From assembly GCA_028673005.1 (NCBI GenBank), contig CM054113.1:175877956-175941955 (forward strand): a stretch of 64,000 nt of DNA, given 5' to 3'. The DNA comes from Tanypteryx hageni (Eukaryota > Arthropoda > Insecta > Odonata > Petaluridae). This document shows, one piece after another, positions 32,689 to 43,134 of the stretch. Positions within the stretch are counted from its first letter, which is position 1; each line of letters opens with the position of its first letter. The position numbers were made by a program, and so were the translations under genes. The notes beneath the pieces are model-generated. The model was not told the DNA's origin, made no database searches, and saw only the letters and a program-made list of their open reading frames with translations.

Positions 32689-33260
32689 AACTCCAATGAG
32701 TACAAATCATGTAAAACAACCTGCAAAAAATGGCATTATTTGTTCAAAAGTCTTTATTTTAAATTGATAAACACATTTAAAATAATTTCCTATATTTGAA
32801 GCTTTCCTGGAATCTCCGCATATTCTGAGCGAATTCTTAGTAAAATCAATATAAAATGGAGGGATGAAACACATGTAACACTAGTTTAATAAAAAATGAA
32901 TTGCTGATTTATTTCAATATAAAATCTACATTCACAGAGTTTTATGAACATATAAATATAATTATAAGAAGATAAATTAATTCAACTAATTATTATCATA
33001 TAGGTGCAAAGCTCTTATTTACTTTTTTAATTTTAAATAAAATATATATAAAAAATATAAGACATCAAAGTTTAACCCTTTTACTGCCATGCCATATCCG
33101 GCAGGTATGGTCAGAACTGCCAGTCTTTTTGCAAGACCTTAGTAAAATTGTTTTACATGTTAATTATTAACATTTTATCCTGATTTTATCATATGTTGTA
33201 GGAATAATTAGTTTCATATATATTGTAAAGCTTTTTAGTATACAGTAATCCCTCGCCAAC
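32689..33260 (+). repeat. Repeat R, copy 1
   Basis: About 570 bp, roughly 97 percent identical to 51457-52026 (a few small indels and substitutions, for example GAACTGCCAGTC against GAACTGTCACAGTC). It begins AACTCCAATGAGTACAAATC and ends at CAGTAATCCCTCGCCAAC, which is the left TIR of a Tigger element. Within it, TTAACCCTTTTACTGCC (33072) looks like a piggyBac end. No coding capacity. Confidence 0.92.
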
Positions 33261-36156
33261 CGCTCCTTAACGTTCCAACGTTCCTTAAAAGTACCGCAGT
33301 TGGCAAAATCGCAGTTGGTAAGACCAAGGTTCCATAGAAAAAAAGGGATTAGAGGAAGAACAATAAAAATGGCATTAAATACCTGTATAAAAACAAAGTA
33401 AACTATTTTCCATTTATACCATGAAAAAATGATTAAAAACAATTGTAAGGTTGCCAATACAATAATAAAAAGATTTAAGAACAAGGTGATGGAACAAGAT
33501 TTACATATCTCCAAAAAAGAGGCTCCTCCAAGTTCGATTCTTCATTTAATATGACGACAGCTTGGTTAGCTTGAGCATCAGTGGTAGTTTTGTTCTCAAA
33601 AAAACTCAGAATGGATGACTGGCTCATTTTACTTCTCAAATCCCTCTGCACCTCCTTAAAGAGCCTCAATTCTTCCAGCCCTCACTTCAAGCTTAAGCTA
33701 TGCTTTGTAACTTGATCAATTTCCATAAAATGGTCAGCAAGGTTAAATGCCATCAGCATTCCCTTGCTAAGGTTATTGACAGTCAGAATTGGTTTTTCTA
33801 CAACATCGTCCTCCTCCTTGTCGCTACTGGAAGATTGAATAGTAATTACTTAAAGGTCTCCTTCTGTTAACTCCTCGGTGTGGGACTGAAGGAGCTCCTC
33901 AACATCATTAGGCTGCATGTCGGTAAGCCCCTTGCCTTTCCAACATCTTGCTACCTCTACAATACACTACACCTCAACAGCAACCAGAGAAACATCCCTT
34001 AGGTCCTTCACTGCACTCTTCCAAAATTTTTCTCCAACAGGCGTTCAACATAGATGGCTTTATCGCTTCAATCGAATCTTTTATAATGCTTATGAAATCC
34101 ATGATGTTGCAGTTTTTCCAACACTGTGGCACTGTTAGTGCTGGGTCCCTGTCCATGGCATCCAAGATGTGTGTAAAAGTACGGCGAATATAATAACTCT
34201 TCATTGTTGCTATCACACCTTGGTCCATGGGCTGAAGAAATGTTGGTTTGGGAGGAAGAAACATAACCTCAATGTTTGGATGAGTGAATTGGAGTCTCAG
34301 GATGACCGGGTGCATTGTCGATGAGGAGTAGTGCCTTAAATTGTAGTTGTTTTCTTGAAAAAGATCGCTCAACCACGGGGACAAAACAGTTGTTGAACCA
34401 GTCTGTGAATAACATCACAGTAACCCATGCCTTGTGGTTAGACCTCCAAAAGACAGGCAGGTCCTTATTTTTGCCCTTTAGTGCACAGGGGTTCAGTGAC
34501 CTGTATACAAGCATTGGCTTGATGAAGCTATCTCCAGAAGCGTTGCAGCAAAAGAGAAGAGTCAACCTGTCCTTGGCTGCTTTGAATCCGGGAGCAGCTT
34601 TCTCATCCATCAAAATAAAAGTTCTAGAAAGCATCAGATTCCAAAACAAATCAGATTCATCGACGTTAAAAGGCTGCTCCGGTAAGTAATCCTGCTCCTG
34701 GATCACATTTTTCAATTTTTCAGGAAACATTGCTGTCGCATCGTGATCTGCTGAGGCAGATTCTCTCACAAGTTTTATATTAAACAGACTATACCTCTTT
34801 TCAAAGTTTTCGAACCAGCCCTTACTGGCTTTAAATTCAATGTCATTTGCACTTGCATTCTCTCGTTTCATTTTTGAAAGTCTAGATAAAATGCTTGTGT
34901 ATATGTCTGGCCTTTTCACAAATCATTGCGGTGCTTAAGGGCACATTTTTCTGGGCCTGATCTTCTATCCATATATTAAGGGCCTTTTCCATCTTCTCTA
35001 AATTATGATCACGGGGCATGTAAGACACTTGAGAACTTTTTGATGTTCCACATGCAACACTTGCCCTTATAATAGCATCATTCTTCTTGATTGTTCTAAT
35101 GGTCAATTCATTCAGCCCTAAAACCTGTGCTATCGATGCTGCACTCTCTCCACTTGCAACTCTGTCAAGCACTTATTTTCTCCTCCAATGTCATAACTTT
35201 TCTTGCTCTTTTTACACATTCACTTGTAGCACTTTTTGAATGTTTAGAGACCATATTAAAGGGTAAAATAAATGTTCATTTATAACACTGTAATCTTCAA
35301 AGCGTTAAGAAAACAAGACAAAAGTACTTTTGGGAAAAATTAAAGTCAAAAAACACAAAATTCCCCAGAGAAGCAGCGAAATGTCCACTGAGCAACACAG
35401 TTTGATTGGTACTGACGAATGCATCATTACCAGAGAGGAGCATAAGGAGATACTACATTGTACATATTTCATCATCATGTTATCGTTATATTGTAATAAA
35501 GAAGAGTGAGAAATGCAAGTTGAAACATCGCAAGCATATTCAAAATGAATAATTTCGACATGACCCACTACTTCAGCCAGATGCCTTTATGCTGACACAT
35601 TGAAATGGAAGATGCCATTATTATAGATAGCCTTTGTATACAAAAAGTCTTTCTGAATAAGCATAATCAACCAGAAATTCAGAGTAGGGATCAAATGTGA
35701 AGTCGTAGGCAGAGACGAACCGAAAATGAAAACTATGCACAAGTACTTCTCTGGCTCTGCGAAGTCTGATGACATGAAAAACTAATTACAATTAGGTGAT
35801 AATAATGTGATAACAATTAGGTGTGTTTAATCACATTCACGCACTAACTAATAAATCTAGATTATTTGCTAATATAAATTAATTAGATTATTAAATTAAT
35901 ATACATACAATCTGAAATTGAGTGTTGCAGGAATCGATACATGTAGAAATACATATGTACGTTAGCTAATCTTCAATTAAAATACATCAAGGTTACTCAG
36001 ACTTAAGAAAAACCATTTTGGAAAAAATGAAAATATGCACCTCAAACCCCATATACTCGAAACCTCATACTGCGTTTGGTGAAACTGCATACATATCACT
36101 AAATGTGTATACTCAAAACTACGGTTGGAGAAACCATGGTTGGTGAGTGATTACTG
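33243..36156 (-). mobile_element. Tigger element (DDD/CENP-B type)
   Basis: Left TIR CAGTAATCCCTCGCCAACCG and right TIR (reverse complement) CAGTAATCACTCACCAACCA, each flanked by TA (33241-33242 and 36157-36158). Internal blocks recur near the ends (GCAGTTGGCAAAATCGCAGT and similar). The 2.9-kb element has a single transposase gene on the minus strand with several frameshifts. It is inserted 167 bp inside the candidate piggyBac left end, in repeat R. Confidence 0.95.
33480..35255 (-). pseudogene. Tigger transposase, frameshifted
   Basis: Starts MVSKHSKSATSECVKRARKV at 35255. The first HTH reads VLDRVASGESAASIAQVLGL and NELTIRTIKKND. The second DNA-binding (CENP-B type) domain follows: KMEKALNIWIEDQAQKNVPL and KGWFENFEKRY. 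The DDE_1 core keeps all three acidic residues: FNVDESDLFW, LLIDNAPGH and FLQPMDQGVIATMKSYYIRR. The C-terminus ends near SSILSFFENK. About 590 codons is normal for Tigger1-like proteins. Frameshifts or stops occur near 35170, 34915 and 34300, and more in the C-terminal part. The catalytic triad is intact but the frame is not, so it is a pseudogene. Confidence 0.92.
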
Positions 36157-36299
36157 TATCACATTCTTTTAATTACAAATTAGTAGTTTTAAGTTTAAAT
36201 TTTAAAAAACAAAAAATATTTTTTAACATTACGGAAGATAATTACATTCAATACTTACTCTAATAGTTATTACAAAATAATAAAGAAAATTTAGAATGA

Positions 36300-36852
36300 T
36301 CTTATGCTTTCCCGGCGAATAGATGCGTTGAATTTCTCTCGGGTTTCCAGTCAGGTGAGATGGTAATCTTCCAATGTTTCGGCACCTGTCTTTAGCACCA
36401 TCTTCAGGGAACTCCTGAGTGCCCTGCCTTTTGTCAGTCCGTCCTTGTATATCCACCAGGAGTTAGTGGCTCGTCTCCCATTGGCTAAGGTGTCAGCCTA
36501 TGGCGTTCCATAATTTTGGGGAGTATGGGATTCCACACTTTGCTGAGCGGGAATGCCATATCCCTGTTAAGCGTGTTCTTGTGCATCCTAATCTTGATGG
36601 CTTCCTTCACCAGCCTCTCCCAGAAGCTGCTTGCCTTTGAGACCACTTTGGACTCTGTGAATTTGATGCGGTGGTCTGAGGAGATGCTGTGCTCTGCCAC
36701 CACTTATTTCTCCGGCTGGTTGAGGGGGTTTGTGTGCCACCTTGATGCCTCGTTTGCCTAAGATTCTAGCTATCCTCCCAGAGACCATGGACAGGAAAGG
36801 TATACAGGCCATGGCTACAGGTTTTTCCCTCATTGCATTGATTTTTCCGGAT
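36300..36852 (-). repeat. Inverted, internally deleted copy of PLE 2 3' end
   Basis: The minus strand reads GKINAMREKPVAMACIPFLS, then ARILGKRGIKVAHKPPQPAG, then EHSISSDHRIKFTESKVVSK and LSKVWNPILPKIMERH. This matches 38478-39149 except that sequence between CAAACCCC and CTCAACCAGCC, including the GIY-YIG core, is missing (about 157 bp). The deletion joins at a CCC/CTCAACC microhomology. The rest is over 90 percent identical by eye, so duplication and insertion were probably close in time. Confidence 0.9.
36377..36407 (-). ncRNA. Hammerhead-like motif in inverted arm of PLE 2
   Basis: On the minus strand: CTGAAGA, stem II GGTGC and GTGCC (five pairs, two of them G-U), then GAAAC. Stem I pairs AGTTCC with GGAAgaTT across a 2-base bulge. 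Compared with the other arm (39067-39098), stem II changes from A.C to G.U and C-G to U-G, keeping or improving pairing. That is a small covariation hint of a conserved fold. Confidence 0.5.
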
Positions 36853-36889
36853 ACTCCGGCAGCTAGAAACATCTTACAATGCACCAGCA

Positions 36890-39084
36890 TAGCGCTGGTC
36901 AGAGAACGAATCCACATGACATAGATGCCAATGCCCGAAGCCAACTAGTGCTGCACCTACAACTAGCGGCCTCCTTGTCACCTAAAGACTGGGATCACAT
37001 TGATCAGGCGATGGCAGCTCAAGAGAGCCTGATACTCAGAAAGAACACCGAGAGACAAAAGAACAAGTTTTCTCGCCTTGCAGCCCCCTCACCGGAGGTT
37101 CCTCCTCTCCATCCTGACAGATTGGTGATCAACCTCACCGACAAAATGATAGATGAGGCCACCAAATCTATCCTGACCAAGGGTCTCAACTTTGCACCAG
37201 TGCCCAGGACCATCCCATACCGAGAAATCATCAGAGGAGTGGAGCAAGCTGTAAGGAAGCTCCCACCAGAGGCAGCGGAGGAAGTCAGGGGAGAGATCGC
37301 AGCTACCCTAAAAAAGGCAGCTTTACCGAGACCAAACATCTCTGGGGATGAAAGGAATGCCATAAGAAAAATCCGTGAAGACTTAACCATCAGAGTACTG
37401 CTGGCGGACAAGGGCAACGCCACTGTTATCCTGACTACAGAAGATTACCACCTAAAGGTATTGAGCCTCCTGCAGGACCCAACATACAGGTGCCTACCAC
37501 GTGACCCCACGGAGTCAGTGGCAAGAAAAACCTCTACAAGAAATTAATCAAGAAATCAGGCCTGCCTCAGGAGTTACACAAATCACTCTTAACCCAGGCA
37601 GCAGTCCCCCCCAGGCTATACGGCCTCCCAAAAGTCCATAAGGAGGGAGTGCCATTACGACCAATAGTGAGTGCTGTAGGTTCTCCTACGTATTTTTTGG
37701 CAAAATACCTCACCCAACTTCTATCCCCCTTGATGGGGAAGTGTGAACATCATGTCAAGAATTCCGCTGAATTTGTCAAGACCCTCTCAAACCTGAAGAT
37801 GGAACCAGGTGACATCCTTGTCAGCTTCGATGTTGTGTCGCTCTTCACCTGAGTGCCACTTGAAGATACCCTGGAACTCCTAAAACAACATTTTGAGCCC
37901 AGCATCCTGATTCTATTCCACCATACTTTAACATCAACGTATTTCCTTTATAGTGGCAAGATCTACAAACAGACAGACAGTCTGGCCATGGGCTCCCCGC
38001 TTTCACCAGCAGTGGTGAACCTTTTCATGGAGGATTTTGAGGAAAAGGTGCTCCCCATTCGGCGCAACAACAGCCTAAATGTTTCTTCCGGCATATGGAC
38101 GATACTTGCCTGATTTGACCGCATGGACCAGACGCCCTGATGGACTTCCTAAATCACCTCAACAGCTTACATCCGAACATCCGTTTCACTATGGAGAAGG
38201 AGAAGGACGGATGCCCTCCCCTTTCTGGATATCCTGATCAGACACAAACTGGACAGAGCAGTAGGGCACAGTGTATACCGCAAGCCCACTCACACCGACC
38301 TATACCTTAATGGGATGAGCCACCACCACCCCTCCCAACGACGAGGAGTTTTGAACACGCTGATTCACCAGGCAAGATCCATCTCTGACAAAGAGTTTAA
38401 CGGAAGAAATAAGTCACTTACGCCGGTCTTTCCATCAGAACGACCATGGAGAGCGAGAAATCAAAATAGCCCTGAAAAGAGCCATTTCCGGAAAAATCAA
38501 CGAAACGAGGGAAAAACCTGTAGCCACGGCCTGTATACCTTTCCTGTCCATGGATAGCTAGAATCTTAGGCAAATGAGGCATCAGGGTGGCAAACAAACC
38601 CCTTGAAAAAATCAAAAGTTTTTTACCACAGGCCAAGGACCAACTAGGCCTAAAAACTGCTGGAGTGTACAAAATCCCATGCTCATGCGGCAAGGAGTAC
38701 ATAGGACAAACAGGACGGACAATAGAGACCAGAATTAAAGAACATGCAAGATGCATCTGCCTCAACCAGCCGGAGAAATCAGCGGTGGCAGAGCACAGCA
38801 TCTCCTCAGACCATCGCATCAAATTCACAGAGTCCAAAGTAGTCGCAAAGGCAAGCGGCTTCTGGGAGAGGCTGGTGAAGGAAGCCATCGAGATTAGGAT
38901 GCACAAGAACATGCTTAACAGGGATATGGGAATCCCGCTCAGCAAAGTGTGGAATCCCATACTCCCCAAAATTATGGAACGCCATACGCCGACACCACAG
39001 CCAATAGGAGACGAGCCATATATATATAAGGACGGACTGACAAAAGGCACGGCACTCAGGAGTTCCCTGAAGATGGCACTATAG
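36890..39084 (+). pseudogene. PLE RT-GIY-YIG polyprotein, broken
   Basis: The N-terminal domain runs from about 36930 (SLSPKDWDHIDQAMAAQESL) to VLLADKGNATVILTTEDYHL. RT blocks follow: RLYGLPKVHK-type, RPIVSAVGSPTYFLAKYLTQ, ILVSFDVVSLFT (motif A Asp), DSLAMGSPLSPAVVNLFMED (motif B) and, out of frame, FFRHMDDTCLI at 38080, where HMDD replaces the usual YVDD. The endonuclease is well kept: GVYKIPCSCGKEYIGQTGRT, IETRIKEHARC and the CCHH-type context to NLF-like ISSDHRIKF. Stops or frameshifts occur near 37530, 37851, 38110, 38200 and 38560. It would reverse transcribe at a nick made by the GIY-YIG domain. Confidence 0.9.
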
Positions 39085-39098
39085 ACAGGCGCCGAAAC
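39067..39098 (+). ncRNA. Hammerhead-like motif at PLE 2 3' end
   Basis: CTGAAGA (39067-39073), stem II GGCAC and GCGCC (four of five pairs), then GAAAC (39094-39098). AGTTCC just upstream pairs with GGAAgaCT downstream as stem I. Between them CATA supplies a UH cleavage site. Helix III is minimal, as in known PLE hammerheads, which may act as dimers. It lies 50 bp inside the element end. Confidence 0.5.
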
Positions 39099-39378
39099 AT
39101 AGGAAGACTGCCATCTCACCTGGCTGGAAACCCGAAAGAAATTCACCGCAAAGAAAATTTAATTACGAATGCACTGACAAAAATCACACTGAAATATTGA
39201 GAACAATCATCTGGAATTGTTTTAATATAGAACTGCAATTTTAAAATTCCCTATGGCAATGAAACATGGATAACCAATCTGCATCTTCAAAAACTTTCAC
39301 TGTTTATGCTAGCACAGATGTTATGATAAACATAAGTTTCATAAATACTATAGTGTTTCCAAATAGCAAAATTATTTT

Positions 39379-39576
39379 TCAATAAAGTTTGTGCTTTTCA
39401 CTTTGCACTTGAGAAAAATAAAAAATCATGTTTAGCATTAATATAAAGTCATCACCATCATCTATTAGTAAAAAATCACTTTCACTGTCACTAAATAATT
39501 CACTTTCAGTAATATCGCTATTTTCGTCAAGAAATTCAATCTGTGAAGCATTTATATCTTTCTCTAAGCTTGCCAT
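39379..39576 (-). pseudogene. Possible piggyBac transposase N-terminus
   Basis: MASLEKDINASQIEFLDENS, followed by an acidic Ser/Asp-rich run (ESELFSDSESDFLLIDDGDD), then a stop after 65 codons. Acidic N-termini of this kind open many piggyBac transposases. No catalytic DDD region is seen. Its position between candidate TTAA/CCC ends on the matching strand supports the call; on sequence alone it is weak. Confidence 0.35.
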
Positions 39577-39746
39577 ATTGATTTTCAGGGGATTAGCATA
39601 AAAAATATGACTATTATTATTTTAGTAAAAAAAATAAATGCATAATTAGCAAAGACATCTATAAAAGAAAGAAGGAAGAAAGCATTAGGAATCGCTCAGA
39701 ATGAATGAATGCCATTTGTCATCAAAATAAGAAGTTACATCTCTCT

Positions 39747-42398
39747 TCATCTAAAGGCTAAGCCTTGTTGCTGCAACCATGAACTCCTGTCCTCTGCCAT
39801 TCTCTTCAACATATCGTATTTCTCAACTCCCATCACTGACTCCACGTCATCTAGGTATTTCTTTCTTGGTCTGCCTCTTCCTTTCTTCCCTAAAAGTTTC
39901 CCCTCCAAGATGTTCACAATTAATCCATTATGTCTAATCACATGGCCTAAAAATTTTGCCTTCCTTTCTTCCATTCCTTTGATCAGTTTCCTTTCTTCTT
40001 TTACTTCTTCCAAAACTTCAAGGTTTGTCTTTCTCTCTGTCCAACTTGTCTTTATCAATCTTCTCCATATCCACATTTCTGTCGGGACCTCTCCCTCTTT
40101 CCTAACGTCCAACTTTCACTACCATAAAGTAAGGTACTCCAGACAAAAGCTTTTGCAAAGGATTTCCTTACTTCCAAATTCATATGACTGCTTGTCAGTA
40201 GATTCCTTTTGCATTGAAAAGCTTGCTTTGCAAGTGCTATTCTTCTTTTCACTTCCTGCACGCATCTATTATCTTCAGTAATTGTACTACCTAGGTAGCA
40301 AAACTGCTTCACCTGCTCAATTTCCTGATTGTCTATTTTGATCTTTGATATTGTCCCTACATTACTTTTGCCTATAACCATCAATTTGGTTTTCTTGATA
40401 TTTATCTTTAATTCCCACTGTTTTAACGTGTCCGATAATACTTTCAGCATTTTATTCATTTCTCTTTTTGAATCGCTGAATATTACAATGTCATCTGCAA
40501 ATCTAATGCCGTGTATTCTAACTCCATTTATTTTTATGCCTTTTGTCTTTTCCTTCATAACTTCTATACTTTCTTCAATGAACACATTAAACAAATATGG
40601 AGATAGCGGACATCCTTGTCTTACTCCTTTCCTTATCTTTGCTTCACTCTCTAATCCATTTATATTTATTCTTGTAGTTTGATTTTGATAAAGCTTAAAA
40701 ATTAATCTTCTGTCCCTCCAATCAATACCTATTTTCTTCATAGTCTTAAACAACAGTTCCCAATTAACTGTATCAAAGGCCTTCTCCAAATCAATAAACG
40801 TTAAATATAATGTCCTGTTCATTTCTAAACATCTTTCCATTATCACCCTGAGGGCTAATATAGCTTCTCTTGTTCCTCTCCCACTTCTAAATCCAAATTG
40901 ATCTTCACTAATATAATGTTCTATTTTCCTTTTTATTCTATTTTTCACGATATAAATTAAAACTTTTGAGGCGTGCGAAAGTAGTGAAATTGTTCTGAAG
41001 TTACTACACTCCACTGCATTCCCCTTCTTTGGTAAACTTATAGTTTTACTTTTTATAAAGTCATCAGGTAATTTTCCTTTTTCGTAACAATCTTTTATAA
41101 TTTTAAAGAAATGTTCTTTTGCTTCCTCCCCTAAGTACTTCAAAAGTTCTGCAGGTATACCATCGACACCTGTTGCCTTGCCTGAATTAAGATTATTAAT
41201 AGCTTTATAAAACTCTTCTTTGGTTATTGTTGGGCCTAGCTCGTCATTTCTTATTTCCTCTTCATTTTCAATAAATCTACATCCATCTCCAACATCTCTT
41301 CCACTATATAATTCTTCTATGTATTCTTTCCACCGAGCACATACTTTTTCATTTTCCCATAACATATTTCCTTCCTTATCCTTAACTATTGCCGATTTAG
41401 TTCTTGGTTTGTACTGGAGAGTTTTAATTTTGAAGTATGCTTTGTCTTGCCTTCCTCCCTTTGTATCTTCCTCAATTTCCTTCACTATCTCTTTGGTCGA
41501 TCTCTCTTTTTCTTCTCTGCATTTGTTAATAATCTCATTCTTAACTTTTTTATAAGTTTCATCATTTCCATTCTTCCTCAACTTGTTCCTTTCTTCAATT
41601 AAAATCAGTATCTCCTCAGTCATCCAAGGTTTTCTAGGCTCCAATTTTCCCTTTCCAATAACTTCCTCTGTAGCTTTAATAACCCCTTTTTTAAATTCCT
41701 CCCAACTAAGTTGTCCTTCATAATTTCTCATCAACTCATTTGTTTTTTCTTGGTAATTCTTAGCCGTTGGTAACTCTTTCAGTCCCTGTAGATGCCAGTT
41801 CTTTTTAACTGTTCTCTTTATTTTCTTAAACCTAATATTGCATTTTGCCATGACTAGCTTGTGGTCACTGTCTACATCTGGACCTGGGTAACTATAACAC
41901 GATTTTACCTGGTTCTTATATCTTCTTTTTACTAAAATATAATCTATTTGAAACCTTCTTCTGTCTGGCGCCTCCCATGTGTATCTTCTTCTTTTGGGAA
42001 CTTCAAAGAAAGTGTTTGATACCATCATCTCATTCTGTTCACAAAACTCAATTAATCTTTCTCCCCTTTCATTTGTTTCACCTAAACCAAATTTTCCTAC
42101 CATTCTACTATTTCGACTAGATCCAATCACAGCATTAAAGTCTCCCATTATTATTACATTATCTTTATCTTTTGTCATCTTTATAAGTTCTTCTATTTCT
42201 TCATACACCTTTTCTACTTCTCCTTCTTCTGCACTACTTGTTGGGAAATACGCTTGTATTATCACTGTATCCGTTGGCACGGTGCTCATTCTTACCATCA
42301 ACAACCTATCATTTATGTGATATGTATTGCAAACACTGTTTGCCCATTTCTTACTAATAATGACTGCTATTCCATTCCTTCCTCTCTTTTCACCTCCA
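39747..42398 (-). pseudogene. APE endonuclease-RT protein of LINE, one frameshift
   Basis: From the junction: GGEKRGRNGIAVIISKKW, MGDFNAVIGSSRNSRMVGKF, RFQIDYILVKRRYKNQVKSC and DSDHKLVMAKC complete the endonuclease. RT: GVDGIPAELLKYLGEEAKEH, QFGFRSGRGTREAILALRVI, FIDLEKAFDTVNWELLFKTM (motif A), GVRQGCPLSPYLFNVF and GIRFADDIVIFSDSK (catalytic FADD). After a frameshift near 40070 the tail continues MWIWRRLIKTSWTERK and GKKGRGRPRKKYLDDVESVM. All catalytic residues visible are intact; the RT part is open for over 780 codons. Apart from the inverted 5' end and one frameshift it is the best preserved LINE here. RTE-type is an inference. Confidence 0.93.
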
Positions 42399-42686
42399 TG
42401 GAAGGTTTTAGAAAGGAATTTGTTACTGATCATGGTATTCGGAACCCAAGATCCGGCAGGGGATGTAGCAGGGCTTCCCAGGTCGTTATCCAATAAAATC
42501 CCTGTCAAAACGTCAAAATAGGTACTTGGAACGTCAGAACATTACTAAAAATAGGTAAATTAGAAGAAATAAAGAAAGAAATGGAGAAAAATGAGATTGA
42601 TATCTTAGGTTTATGTGAAACAAGGTGGCAAGAGAAAGGAGATTTTTACAGTGATAAATTTAGAATAATTCATAGTGGAGGTGATT
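42399..42686 (+). pseudogene. Inverted 5' end of the LINE
   Basis: The plus strand starts with a GC-richer leader (GGCAGGGGATGTAGCAGGGC) and from 42515 reads KIGTWNVRTLLKIGKLEEIK, then ILGLCETRWQEKGDFYSDKF and IIHSGG, where the sense part on the other strand takes over. These are the first 60 or so residues of the endonuclease, with the catalytic E of ETRW. An artificial frame running from 42508 leftward across the junction mixes antisense leader with real endonuclease and is not a real start. Confidence 0.93.
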
Positions 42687-43134
42687 TTTTTTTAAGAAGT
42701 TACATGTAAACAAAAAAAAAGCCTACATTGGATCGGCTAAATTGGCTCATGGCAGTCTTGGCATGACATCAGTTCAATCGGTTCACTAGCAGTAAGAGGG
42801 TTAATTTTCCTAAATATTAACAATAAATATCAATGTTTATTTTAGAGCATTTCATCACTTTTTATCTAGAAAAATTAATAAACTGAATTCCTTCCAATTA
42901 AAAAATTTACTAACAGTTTCAGTTTATAAAATAAACCACTTCTTATTTCTGATTGTTTCTTGTTTTCTAAATTTTGGTGAATGTGTTGTTATAGAACTTT
43001 GACCCCCAAACTGGAACATCTAATATAAATCAAAAAGTATATTTTAAATCACAACCTTATTTATGAAATCATGTCCATTCAATAACAAAATTAATGTTAC
43101 ATTAATATAATGTACAACTAAATGTATATATGTA

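Larger units (their letters stand above)
36294..39149 (+). mobile_element. Penelope-like element 2 with inverted partial copy
   Basis: The whole unit is flanked by a perfect 12-bp duplication AAAGAAAATTTA (36282-36293 and 39150-39161), so it inserted as one piece. The plus strand from about 36880 carries the PLE gene and 3' end. The left 550 bp (36300-36852) is an inverted copy of the 3' end (38478-39149) lacking about 157 bp of the endonuclease core. Each end starts with the same inward text (GAATTTCTCTCGGGTTTCCA left, GAATTTCTTTCGGGTTTCCA right). Head-to-head partial copies are a known PLE habit. Both arms contain a hammerhead-like motif. Confidence 0.9.
39741..42692 (-). mobile_element. 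LINE insertion with 5' inversion (twin priming)
   Basis: A perfect 13-bp duplication TAAGAAGTTACAT flanks the element (39728-39740 and 42693-42705). The minus strand from 42398 to 39741 carries most of the LINE in sense orientation. The segment 42399-42686 carries its 5' end inverted (plus strand). The two parts meet at the same point of the endonuclease: TGGAGGTGA is present at both break ends. This is the signature of twin priming during target-primed reverse transcription. A run of T separates the inverted end from the duplication. The insertion lies inside the candidate piggyBac shell. Confidence 0.95.
33076..42800. mobile_element. Candidate piggyBac-like shell interrupted by three insertions
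   Basis: The left end CCCTTTTACTGCC is preceded by TTAA (33072-33075). The right end GCAGTAAGAGGG is followed by TTAA (42801-42804); its complement CCCTCTTACTGC matches 11 of 12 bases. TTAA target sites and CCC-starting short TIRs are typical of piggyBac. Between the ends lie, in order, a Tigger (33243-36156), a PLE (36294-39149) and a LINE (39741-42692). Removing them leaves about 1 kb, including an acidic frame at 39379-39576 that resembles a piggyBac transposase N-terminus. The pairing of the two distant ends is an inference. Confidence 0.4.

Noticed and set aside
42399..42508. Apparent N-terminus (MTGILLDNDLGSPATS...) of the long LINE frame
   Set aside because: It is antisense leader read across the twin-priming junction; the true N-terminus is inverted on the plus strand.
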